From Closterium sp. NIES-65 (taxonomy: Eukaryota > Streptophyta > Zygnematophyceae > Desmidiales > Closteriaceae), in NCBI GenBank assembly GCA_948144175.1, contig CANXME010002528.1, positions 310,001 through 374,000 on the forward strand: DNA of 64,000 bases, written 5' to 3'. Positions within the stretch are counted from its first letter, which is position 1; each line of letters starts with the position of its first letter. The position numbers were made by a program, and so were the translations under genes. Below the pieces are notes generated by a model that saw only the letters and a program-made list of their open reading frames with translations, searched no databases and had not been told where the DNA came from. This document shows, in pieces, positions 19,137 through 29,600 of this stretch.

Positions 19137-21263
19137 ATGGCTGTGAAAAGGGAGGTGAATGTTCATAGTACGGCAGTTAGTGGGGTGCTTGCAGCAGTGA
19201 GATGGGAACTAGCCTCAGTGAAGGGGAAGGTTGCAGAAATGGAGGGGGAGGTGGCAGAGGTTAAGGGGGAGGTTGCAGAAATCGAGGGGGAGGTGGAAGA
19301 GGTGAAGGAGGAAGTGGCGGAGGTGAAGGAAAAGATGGCAGAAGTAAAGGGGGAGCTGGCAGCAGCAGTGGTGGAGAAGAGGTGGGTTGTGGAGAATGAG
19401 GTGAATGGGGTGAGGCAATGGACGTTGACATTCATGTGGTCCTACTTCTCTCGCTACCTGTTTTATCACCATTTGTCCCCGTCGCCTCTTTTCCTCGTGT
19501 GCACTCAGTGTGCAAATGTCTACCTGCCCCTGCGGCTGCCGCTTCCCCCCTCCTTTCCCCCTTGCTGCCGCTTGTTCCACCCGTCCCTGCTTTTGCTGCT
19601 TGTCCCCCTCCCCCCTGCCTGCTGCCTTACATTCTTTCTACCAACTCGTTGATTCATATGGTCGTTCTCACAAATTAAATTTCATGACTATGTGCACCAT
19701 CTGTCTCCTCATGTGCACTCAGTACAGCACCTGCATTTCCTGCCACTTCCCCCCTCCTTCCCCTGGTCCTGCTGCCCCCTTCCCTCGCACTTGCCCTGCC
19801 GCACCTCAATGTGCAGCCGCATGCCTTGCATAGTCATGCCTCGGAGGACTGCAGTGGTCATGCTGCTGCTGGCTTTCCTCCTTGGCGCTGCCATCGTGTA
19901 TTTTGGGTGAGAGGACGTGTTAGTAAGGTACGTCTAGGAACTACCTATCAGTTTTATTTGCTTAGAAACTGGGATCTTAAAATGTGAACCCTAAATGGTG
20001 AGCGCTAGAGGTAAATGTGGTGGCGACTGGGTTGGGTTTTAGTTAGTCTATGGTGATTGCAGTCGTGGGTTAGAGAGATGTGTGATTGCGATATGGGGCC
20101 GAGATTATGACCTGCAAAATTAAAACAGCTTTATTTGGGTCAGTCGAAAAGTTTTTCTCCAAGTGTCCAGCGTCAGGACGTGCGTCTAGAGTGTTGGCGC
20201 AAGCAACTAGAGTTTTGAAGCTTGACGCTAGATGCTCAGAGCCTCAGAGCTACATATCCAACATAGGCATGCCTTCACATCTGCATGTTCTGCTCATCAG
20301 CATGTCTCAGTCTTGAGGGAGTTCAGCTTATGTCCACCTACGCCTCCCCTCTTGACTTACCCATCCTCCTATTGCCCCATTTTCATCTTCTCTCCCTAAC
20401 CTTCTGTTTGCTCATTCCATGTGTGCTGTCATGTGTGTTCCCGCGTGCTGGCATGTGCAGAAAGAATGGCGGGTCACAGATGGAGAGGGAAGTGGGAACA
20501 GTGAAGTGGGAGCTGGCTCGACATAAGGATGCAATAATGAGGCTGAAGGATGCGATGAAGAAGATGCATGTTGATCTGCAAATCGCCCAGAGTAGTGGCA
20601 GTCATAAGATTGCATGGGAGGTAAGAATATGTTTTAAATGGCATTCATTGTCTCACAGGGCATGCACAATCTGATTCTTTATCATCCCTCCTTAATTTAT
20701 TCCCCCTCATCCCATTCCGCCAGCGAATCAAGGCCGCATCACAAGCAACCGATCTAAGCCTTGGCAATCTCAACGGCCTCTCAGACGGCATCCTTCACCA
20801 TGTGGCTGAAATGACGCACCTGAAGAGCATTGACTTGCATTATGAACCAGGCTTCTTTTGGTGGATGTCGTCCTCAGGCTTCAGTGCAGAGGGCATCACG
20901 CACCTCTTCAGACTGACACAGCTCGAGAAGCTAGACCTCAGAGGCACAGGCATAACAGACAGTGCCTTAGAAGGCATTGGGTCCCTGACCAATCTGAGAA
21001 GCCTCTTTCTTGATCGAACCAAGGTGACCGATGCTGGTCTGTCATTCTTGAAACGCCTTCCTTCTCTCAGAATCTTGAGCCTTACGGGATGCCAAGGTGT
21101 GACGACTGCTGGCATGGTGCATCTGGAAAGGCTGACGGGGCTTCTTAGTCTTTGGCTGGATGGCACGGGAGTAACAGATGATGGGCTGAAGCAGCTAGCT
21201 GGCCTCACCAACCTGAGACAACTCTTTCATCCAGGTGGGAATTGGAGGCAGTTAGCTGGGTAG
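19137..21263 (+). CDS. coiled-coil / leucine-rich-repeat protein (paralogue 1)
   Basis: Role unknown; LRRs of this 'TDAGL' type are protein-binding scaffolds as in AMN1/F-box relatives. The first exon starts at ATG 19137 and encodes a strong heptad repeat (VAEVKGEVAEIEGEVEEVKE), running to about 19420. A second coil exon is 20461-20620. The LRR exon is 20724-21263, 179 codons plus TAG, phase 0 at its start. LRRs include GITDSALEGIGSLTNLRSLF, KVTDAGLSFLKRLPSL and GVTDDGLKQLAGLTNL. The junction between the first and second exons is uncertain. A remnant of a membrane-protein exon lies in between (19836-19906). Close paralogues are at 34638, 42509, 51779 and 58062; this is the only one with the coil split over two exons. 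Confidence 0.72.
19836..19906 (+). pseudogene. hydrophobic exon related to the membrane-protein genes
   Basis: ATG-started MPRRTAVVMLLLAFLLGAA resembles the first exon of the minus-strand membrane-protein genes (MARMTAVAMLLPGLLVALLL at 61187). A GTGAGA donor follows directly. It lies on the plus strand within the intron region of LRR paralogue 1, so it may be a relic or an alternative first exon. Confidence 0.4.
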
Positions 21264-21566
21264 TTTGGCAGGGTGTGATGCTGGAAGGGAACTGAGCTCG
21301 TTGAAGAGTTAGACTCTGGCTGTACGGAAAACTGAGGAGAGGCGTAGAGGCATGCATGCGATTGGTTACTACCCACCCACCCACAGTTTTCCCCACCCTG
21401 ATACTTTGCTGAAATTCAAGAGGAGATCCGGCCTGGTCGTTTGATGAGGTTCTTGTGCCACGGGAAGAGTGAGGCGTGGAATGGTGCTTGTGCAAGGCTG
21501 AGTTTTCATGCTGCATGGTAGGTGCGGAAGTTACATGTGCGGGATCACGACGAACTTAGTCGTTGT

Positions 21567-22778
21567 TGTCAAGATAGCAAGCAGGAATGTTGCATTGAAT
21601 GAAATGTAGGTACAAGTACTAACCCTAACTTAGGGTTGTACCTAGGGCATTTTTTTTATTTTCACTACTCGGATTTCCAGAGCTGTTTTCTAGAGAACTC
21701 TGAAATTCAGGGTTCATTATGAGCGTTACTCTGATTTGTTAGAGAAAACTTAACTTCTGAAAAATATACTCTGGGCACCCAGTGTACCTATTTTTCCAAC
21801 TCTGAGTGCTCTCAAGTATTGAACCCAGGCCTACTGCACTCCTACCAAAAGGTTTAAGCGATGTGCTGCGCGCTCACAATTCTACTTTACGAATTTGTAT
21901 AACTCTACTTAGTCTGCCCATCTTCCAACAATTGGGGGGGAGAGGGGGGAGCGGGGGGGGGGGGTCGGTCTAAATGCCTATACCCTGTACAGAGAAAAGT
22001 ACATCCGCCACAAATATACACTGGTCTCTCAGAGAAGCTAAAATCAGAACCCTGACAAATCAGAGAAAACTTATCCTCCAAAAAAATTACCCAGACACGT
22101 CAGAGTGACCCCCTAAAAACCACTCTGATTTTCAGAGAAACAGAGTAATTTACTCTGATAAAAAAACCCTATAGGGTAACCCTATATGGGTTACTCCATT
22201 ATAGCCTATACATAACTAATGCATATATAGTTTGACACACTCCCATAGGCAAAGTGGGGGAGAACAAGGGGTCACAAGACCAGTCAAGAAAAGCAAAGCA
22301 AAGCAAGCTCGGGGTGGATCACAACGTCACGACACACTCGAGCACAAGCAAAGGGGCCACAAGGCCAGTTCACATGGAGAGGTACATATGCAACAACAAC
22401 AGTACAGTGATCACTACATAGCAAGAGTAAACATGCAGGTACACATATATAGATTACAGTACAACTAGAGTCTACAGTAAGTGAGGAAACGTAGGCACCA
22501 GGCCTAGAGCAGTGCAGAAGCGCTGATGATCACCAGCTGGAAGGGCCTTGGTGAACACATCAGCAGTGTTGGCCCAAGTGGGCACGTGAGCGACACGAAG
22601 CTGACCACGCTGCTGCAACTCTCGAGCAAGGAAGTAACGCAAAGAGATGTGCTTCGTTCAGTGCTCCAGTCTGTGGTCCTAACATAAAGCAATGGCAGCC
22701 TTGTTGTCGACGTACAGAACTGGAGGAGAACGAGGCCTCTCTCGCAACTCGGTCAGCAGGTAGGTAAGCCAACGTAAC
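21567..22778 (-). mobile_element. Ty1/copia 3'-end fragment (copy C) with MITE-split LTR
   Basis: On the minus strand: RNase H C-terminal part (TKHISLRYFLARELQQRGQL), untranslated sequence, purine tract CCTATGGGAG, and an LTR spanning 21567-22237 that is interrupted by a hAT-like MITE. Without the MITE the LTR is about 130 bp, as in the copy at 63171. It is a broken fossil with several breaks. At GTAAC (22774-22778) it is joined to the 5' LTR of copy D in opposite orientation, the same junction type as at 1781-1786. Confidence 0.85.
21643..22171. mobile_element. hAT-like MITE (copy 2) inside an LTR
   Basis: This is the inverted counterpart of the element at 11039-11572, matching along nearly its whole length, including the tRNA-like internal segment. 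The terminal bases are TAGGG...CCCTA here. I cannot see a clean 8-bp duplication, so either the ends have mutated or the duplication has decayed. Confidence 0.78.
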
Positions 22779-22903
22779 TGTCAAACTTATACTCTACAGT
22801 TTGTTTAGGCTGTAGTGGGGTAGTTACTATGGGGTATAGTAAGTTTAGGGTTTCCTACTTATATCCACCATTTTCCTAGTGCAAACACTTCTTCTTTCTG
22901 ACA
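22779..22903 (+). repeat. 125-bp copia 5' LTR
   Basis: The LTR begins TGTCAAACTTATACTC and ends TTCTTTCTGACA. It is the sense-strand partner of the LTR at 1786-1910. It is followed at once by TGGTATTACGAGCC, a diverged form of the usual copia primer-binding site. Confidence 0.9.
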
Positions 22904-23830
22904 TGGTATTACGAGCCTAGGTTAGGAACCTAGGACCGCTTACCTAAGGGCCCACCGTTCCGCTAGAAGCGCCCTCGTGCGCCCCACCGTCTTAGCGCCA
23001 TCGTGTGCCTCTCTGCTAGTGCGCCCTCGCGCGCCCTCCCTCTCACGCTGCCCGTTTGCAGCCCACTAGCCGCCCGAGCGCGGCCCGTTTTTTCTTGCGC
23101 ACGCCAGTAGGCCGTCGCCCGTAGGCCCCGCTCGCCCCTAGGTCGACGCTCGACCCATCGTCGCCCGCCCGCAGGTCGCAGCCCGCACGCAGCGACGATC
23201 GCGCGTCGGCTGCTGCAGCTCGCGCTTAGCCGCCGCACGAACGCAGCCGCGGCCCGCGTGCAGCCGCACCCTAGGCGTCGTCGCGCACCGTGCATAGGCC
23301 CGCCGTCGCGCCGCCCTGCCTGCCCGAGCCGCGCCGCGCCGTCCTGCCCGAGTCGCGCCGCCCTTACCGAGCCGCGCCGCCCCACCTGCAGCAACTACTG
23401 CTTCTATTCCTGCTGTTACAGCTGTTCTTACTACTACTTGTGCTACTGCTACTGCAGCCACCATGGCTACTCCCACCATTCTCTCTTTTGATGCTGAGGG
23501 CCGCCCGGTTTAGTTTGACGCTTGGCTCGACGACCTGCACCTGTTCCTACAGATCACTGCTAAGGACGATATCTCACTGTACGATCACGCGTCCGGAACC
23601 GCTCCTGGACCTGCTGAGACTCCTGACAATACTACTCGCTCCCAGTGGCAGACTCGTGACGCTCACGCTCGCCTAGCCATTCGCAGCCACCTACCGCTAG
23701 ATGAGCACGCGCATTTTGGCCAGCACAAGACTGCTAAGGCACTGTAGCAGCAGTTGTCACAGGGTTACACCTTCAGCCTTGGCTACGGTTCTGTTTCGTG
23801 GCGGTCTACCCGCTCGTCTTCTGTTCTCAG
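22779..23830 (+). mobile_element. Ty1/copia 5'-end fragment (copy D), broken fossil
   Basis: Parts in order: a 125-bp LTR (22779-22903), a primer-binding-like TGGTATTACGAGCC directly after it, a GC-rich leader, the start of gag (FDAWLDDLHLFLQITAKDD near 23515-23570), and a short RNase H-like end (GYTFSLGYGSVSWRSTRSS near 23765-23820). Most of the internal region is absent, and several breaks are visible. It is inserted into copy C at GTAAC. Only one LTR is present, so its age cannot be estimated from an LTR pair. Confidence 0.85.
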
Positions 23831-23968
23831 ATGCACACGTTGGTCGAGGATGGTTTCCATAAACTACCGGCGTGTGAGCTTGTAGGGACGCCACTCCATT
23901 GGCGCCGTCAGTACCGTCACGATTTGAGGAAGTGGTCTGTGTATTTTCGGGCAAAAACAATGTTGGAG
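23831..23968 (+). other. exon-like open segment of unknown origin
   Basis: Between CAG (ending 23830) and GTTGGA lies a 46-codon open segment with mixed composition (HKLPACELVGTPLHWRRQYR). It looks more like coding sequence than its surroundings but matches nothing I know and has no clear partner exon. Confidence 0.2.
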
Positions 23969-24034
23969 GTTGGAGGTGGGGCAGGCGGCGGTGAAAAGCT
24001 GGTAATGGGGCGGGTAGCAAGCGAGAATGTGGCG

Positions 24035-24880
24035 GGAAGACTGGGGGAATGAGGCCCGAAGCAAGGGGGAATGGGGCCTGAAGCAAGGGGGAATGAGGGA
24101 GGTAGCAAGGGAGTATGAGGCCCGAAGCAAGGGGGAATGAGGCCTGAAGCAAGGGGGAATGGGGAGGGTAGCAAGGGAGAATGAGGAGGGTAGCAGTGAA
24201 GAATGGGGTGGGAAGCAAGGGGGAATGGGGTGGCTAGCAAGGGGGGAAGAGGCCGAAAGCGAGGGGACATGAGTCGGGAAGCAAAGGGGAATGAGGGGGG
24301 TAGCGAGGGAGAATGAGGCGGGAAGCAAGGGGGATTGGGGCCTGAAGCAAGGGGGAATGAGGGAGGTAGCAAGGGAGTATGAGGCCCGAAGCAAGGGGGA
24401 ATGAGGCCTGAAGCAAGGGGGAATGGGGAGGGTATCAAGGGAGAATGAGGAGGGTCGCAGTGAAGAATGGGGTGGGAAGCAAGGGGGAATGGGGTGGGTA
24501 GCAGGGGGGAATGAGGCCGAAAGCGAGGGGACAAGAGGCGGGAAGCAGAGGGAATGAGGGGGGTAGCAAGGGAGAATGAGGCGAGAAGCAAGGGGGGCGC
24601 GGCTCTGAAGCAAGGGGGAATGAGGGAGGTAGCAAGGGAGTATGAGGCCCGAAGCAAGGGGGAATGAGGCCTGAAGCAAGGGGGAATGGGGAGGGTATCA
24701 AGGGAGAATGAGGAGGGTCGCAGTGAAGAATGGGGTGGGAAGCAAGGGGGAATGGGGTGGGTATCAAGGGGGGCTGAGGCCGGAAGCGAGGGGACATGAG
24801 GCGGGAAGCAGAGGGAATGAGGCGGGAAGCAGGAGGGAGTGAGGCGGGTACGTGGGAGGAATAAGTGTGTGAGTGAAGAA
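24035..24880. repeat. higher-order minisatellite, ~264-bp period
   Basis: Short units of about 20-25 bp like GAAGCAAGGGGGAATGAGGC are arranged in a larger repeat. The marker AGTATGAGGCCCGAAG recurs at 24112, 24376 and 24639, giving a period of 263-264 bp and a bit over three copies. Long open frames on the minus strand across it are products of the repeat and should not be read as genes. Confidence 0.85.
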
Positions 24881-25990
24881 CAAGGAAGCGGGTAGCATGG
24901 GGGAATGAGGACAAGATCAATAAGGAATTGTTTGTTCATCCGTCCTGCCAGCTTGATATGCCAACAAACATGACACAAAGCGCAATGGAGAGGCCTTGAA
25001 TCAGTCCTGCATGACTTGACAACAAGTGTGGCCAAATGAGAGTGTTGGCCACAACCAGTCCATGTTTAGAGAACACTACCCGTAGGGAAGTGTTTGTCAC
25101 TGGCGTTCCTGGTTGACATGTATACAAACAATACACAATGGGTCAGTGTGATGCTGCAAAACATACCTGCATGTCGCCACAACTCTAGTGGGTAGAACAG
25201 CAGGGGTTTCTCAACTCCGGTCCAGCATGAACCTAGAACATACAACACAGCATGCTCTTGGGTCCCTGCATAAAAGGTTGCCATGTATGGCATGAGAGCA
25301 GCCATGCCCCATACGGGGAGTTTGTGTTTGGCTCTATTATTAGTGCACCTCAATTGGCACGAGAGGAGACATGCCCATACGCGTTGCATAACGACCAGGC
25401 AGCAATCAAATAATGCGTACTTACTAATCAATCGATGTATCAGAATGACTGCTCCACCACAGACCGTTATGTGCATGTTCTGTGAACGTGGTGTTTGGTT
25501 TTACACTGTTATGTTGCATACTTGTCACTATGCTAATGGGTTAGGGGGACTCCTGTTACGAGTGCACTTGAGTGAGCGAACGAGGATTGCACTATCGGGA
25601 AAAAAGTACAACTGAGCGAAGGTATGAGCGAAAGGTTATATAGCGAAACCACAGTGGTAACGGTAATGGACTGTGGTTGTCGCGCGACGGGCATGGGACT
25701 GAGGTTGGGAAAATGTCGAGGCGAAGGTCCGGAGCGCGGGTTACCGCCGAGCCGTGAGGTCGGGGTGCGACGTGCGAAAGTGGCGGGCGGATTGTCGATG
25801 CGAGTGGTAACGGTGCTGACTGGTGATGTACGCGTTGAGCAGGGATGCGAAGTAAGGAAAACGAGATTTTCCTTACAACTCCATAACCCTCTAATTCTAT
25901 TTTTATCATGTACGTACACCACACTATTGAGGCTTTGCAAACTAATGTGCCATTACGTGCCCCGCCCTGCGCCATTCCACTCAACTCCAC
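24881..25990. other. no gene recognised
   Basis: Open frames up to 136 codons exist but have no family resemblance and no splice context. Loose repetition of phrases such as CATGTATACAAACAATAC and GCCAACAAACATGACAC suggests decayed repeats between 24940 and 25150. Confidence 0.4.
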
Positions 25991-25991
25991 G

Positions 25992-26282
25992 CTATGCCAC
26001 GTACGCGAATCTCCCTGATTTGCGAACCAGTCGCAACCACACACAAGGAACTACTGAGTCTGCGTTTTTATCGCAGGCGTGCCGCAACGACTTCGTGTCG
26101 ACCTGTCGCATCGCTGTACGACTTGCTGCGATCGAGCGTCGCCGTTTCTCCGCAGACCCTATGTGACTCTTGACGTGCAGCTTGTGTAGGTTTGTGTGGC
26201 ACGCGAGGCACTTCATTGTAAACAGTACGACAACCCGGGCAGAATAATTATGACCCTCGCAAACCCAGATACAGTAGCGCAT
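25992..26282 (-). CDS. hypothetical ORF with a CxxC...HxxxH-like motif
   Basis: The 96-codon frame contains MKCLACHTNLHKLHVKSH, which could bind a metal, followed by a basic stretch (SAEKRRRSIAASR). It is upstream of, and divergent from, the unknown gene at 26690. No other exon was confirmed. It may be a chance frame. Confidence 0.22.
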   Translation of the reverse strand: MRYCIWVCEGHNYSARVVVLFTMKCLACHTNLHKLHVKSHIGSAEKRRRSIAASRTAMRQVDTKSLRHACDKNADSVVPCVWLRLVRKSGRFAYVA

Positions 26283-26444
26283 TTGAGTGTCGGGTTGAAC
26301 AAAAAGAAGCCCACCCTGGCGCTTGTGGAATGATACTCAATTAAGCACGTTAGGTCCCACGGAATCTTAACACGGCAGTGCTGCATGTTTTTCCTTTATA
26401 CACCTCAACCACCAGGCGATTGGTTGTTGGCAGAAAAGGGGGAC

Positions 26445-26669
26445 CTAGCAGTCGCAACGTGCACCATAGCAGGAAACACTCAAACCCTCATCACCTCCGT
26501 GCTCCCCTTGCATGCCTCCAGCTGTGACGATCGTCTGCTCTAGGCCCCAGACTTTGCCTCGTCCCTCTCCCTCCTCAACCAATTTTTTACGCTCGTAGAC
26601 TGCTGTCAGGTTCTTCGCGGTAGCACAACCCGCAACCTCATAGTACTGCGTGAATGGAAAGCTAGACAT
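26445..26669 (-). CDS. hypothetical ORF divergent to the 26690 gene
   Basis: A 74-codon frame starts at ATG 26669 (MSSFPFTQYYEVAGCATAKN) only 20 bp from the plus-strand start at 26690. Its composition is protein-like, but it has no known family. If real it would be an exon of the divergent gene that includes the frame at 25992-26282, which would leave little room for a promoter. Confidence 0.2.
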   Translation of the reverse strand: MSSFPFTQYYEVAGCATAKNLTAVYERKKLVEEGEGRGKVWGLEQTIVTAGGMQGEHGGDEGLSVSCYGARCDC

Positions 26670-26689
26670 CGTAACAAGGAAGTCAGACA

Positions 26690-29600
26690 ATGAAGGGGCC
26701 CGAAGCGGCGATCGTACTGGCTGAATCGACTAAAACCCCCGACGAAACAAATTTTGCGGAGTTAGTAACAGCAGATAAGACGGCCGAGATCGTAAACGAG
26801 TATCGCAAAAATAATGCGTCGACGGCGCGAGATGTTGTTGATTCCAGACGTGCCTCGTCATCCGGTGACGAATCGAATAGCGACTGTGATGTTGAGCCAT
26901 ACGCAAACAAGGGCATATCATCCCCTTCGAAACCAAGGGAGAAGCGCGTGAAGCGCTTAGATGATCTCGTTCCCAAAGGCGGCCAGAAAGGTACGTGTTT
27001 ATGGTCGCAGATGCGGAATATTCTACTTGCATGCATGAAACGATGCTTGTAGTCGTGTCTGACCTGATGGAGGTTATCGTCTCTTCAATTGTGTGTCCAC
27101 ATCAGCGTCAGCGGACAAGCGTGACAACCGGGGGGGGCGTAAGCACCGTCCAAGAAAAAGAGGCACTCGTTCACATCGTGAGGAAACGCATGCGTCTGAA
27201 GGCGACGAGGAGGGCAAAGACGAGGGACCTGACAGCTTAGGTACGCTGTGGGTGTGATATCGACGGTTTATATTTTGCACGTTACTCATTACAATGACGC
27301 CGCATGTCATGCTGCAAATTCCAGCCAATAAGATAATGTGTGCACAGTTTTTCTTATGTACCTGTCATGTCCGCCTTCGCAGATGGGACGGCAGGCCAAC
27401 GCGCACGTGGTGGCGGAAAGCGCAACGGCGGCAGGGCTGCCGCGGCCAAGGGCGGTCCCTCGGGCAGGCAGTCGCAGGATGCGGATGGAGGCGATGAGGG
27501 GGATCATGCCGAGCCGGAAGCTCGTGGTGGCGGAAAGCGCAACGGCGGCAGGGCTGCCGCGGCCAAGGGCGGTCCCTCGGGCTTGTAGGATGCGGATGGG
27601 GGCGACGAGGGGGATCATGCCGAGCCGGTCACTACCCGTGGTGGCGGAAAGCGCAACGGCGGCAGGGCTGCCGCGGCTAAGGCCGATCCCTCGGGCAGGC
27701 CGGCGCAGGATGCGGATGGAGGCGACGAGGGGGATCATGCCGAGCCGGAAGCTCGTGGTGGTGGAAAGCGCACCGGCGGCAGGGCTGCCGCGACCAAGGG
27801 CGGTCCCTCGGGCTCGCAGGATGCGGATGGTGGCGACGAGAAGGATCATGCCGAGCCGGAAGCTCGTGGTGGCGGCATGCGCAACGGCGGCAGGGCTGCC
27901 GCGGCTAAGGGCGGTCCCTCGGGCAGGCAGTCGCAGGATGCGGATGGTGGCGACGAGGGGGATCATGCCAAGCCGGAAGCTCGTGGTGGCGGCATGCGCA
28001 ACGGCGGTAGGGCTGCCGCGGCCAAGGGCGGTCCCTCGGGCTCGCAGGATGCGGATGGTGGCGACGAGAAGGATCATGCCGTGCCTGCATGCCGTGGCGT
28101 TAACGATCATGATGAGGACGAGCCAGCAGCAGTGACTGATGGGAAAGGTGGACGTGAAGCTGTGATTCCGTACCAACGGCGCAAGGCTGTGGATCCGGGC
28201 AGTTGCGACCATAAGGCGAGACAAGCTCGGCACGGCCCCAATGTGCACAATTCGAGCTCGTCTGGTTCCGAGGAAGATTCGAGCGACAGTGAGTCGGGCA
28301 GCTCATCCGGGAGTGAGGAGGTATACGAGGACGAGGATGAGGAGGAGGAGGACGAGGATGATGAGGAGTTGGAGCCGGAGAGCGAGGATGGGGAGGAGGC
28401 TCGGCCTTTGAAGAGGAGGACTGTGCGGAAGCTCAAGAAGGGCAACGCTAAGCAAAAATCGGAGAGGGGACGGGTGAAGAGCTGTAAACAGAGTGTGCGT
28501 CGTGCCAAACCACATGGCAAGCGCCAGAGACCTCGAATCAAAGCTAAAATTGTGGGTGTGCGTAGCAAGGCAAAGCGGGAGTTGAATTTTTACGAGTCCA
28601 TGGGGATACGATGTCCATCAAGCTCTCATGATCGGCAAGCCGCGGACCCGTACGCTGCGTTATGCGATCCGATGGGTTCGGCTGGGAAGGGAGATCCGAT
28701 GGCTTGGGGGTCAGCGCGGTTTGGCAGGGAAGCGACGGACCCGCCCCCCAACCATATGGGGGGTCGCGCGGTTCATGTGAAAACCGAGGGGGCAACGAAG
28801 CGGCACGAACCCTCGGCAGGTGCAGCAGCGAATGACGGTGTGGGAGGAGGTGTGTGGGCGAATGCCTTGGGTGAATGTGGCGGCGGTGTGGAAGGCTCCA
28901 TGTGGGATGTACGGGAGAGCAGGGGAGAAGGGGGGGACGAGAAAATGGATCCGGCGACTAAGGAGGGGAGGGGAGAGAGCATGGGCACACCTGGCGCATC
29001 CAGTCGGCCGGATGTGGCTGGCGGCAGGACTGTGGAGAAGCTCATGCGAGAGCTTGCCCAGCGGGATCGCGAAATCGTTGCACTCAAGGCAAGGCCAGGA
29101 TCAAAAGGACCTGTCAAGCCCTGCACCCCTCCATCTAGGCCTCCTCCTCTAGCGTCTCTGTCGAGCGGCCCATCTGTAGGGGGGCTCGATCCAGGCGTGG
29201 CGCCAGAAAGCCCAGCGACGGTAGACGTACCGGTCCGTCGAACGCGTGGGATGCCCACACCCAAGCTGCTGAAGGTGAGATTGTTTTAGTGTTAAACAAT
29301 GTGTAGCATGGGGCTCAGTGATAGCTGCAGCTCTCTCTCTCAACCCCTCTTGCTGCTGGTAAGCGTGTTTGTGGCATTATGCGCAGTGATAGCGGCATGT
29401 CTGCAGTGGGATAGGCATTCCCAGTACGCCTCGCTTCAGGGACGTGGCGCTGGGCGTACGATGCTCTCACATTCTGCCCCCGACCCCTAGCTCACCATAG
29501 CAGTTATCCATCCTCCATTGGCCCCTCTAAACCCATCCCTTCCCACCCTAAACCAGAGCCCCTGTTCATGGTGCTGGTGCTGGTGTGGGTGGCACGCGGC

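Noticed and set aside
22963-23479. Arg/Ala-rich frames of 113-143 codons on the minus strand
   Set aside because: They lie in the GC-rich leader of the copia piece (copy D) and reflect composition only.
23864-25035. Minus-strand open frames of 271 and 372 codons rich in Pro, Leu and Ser
   Set aside because: They run through the 264-bp-period minisatellite and consist only of repeated PLASGLIPPCF-like units; the open frame is a by-product of the repeat.
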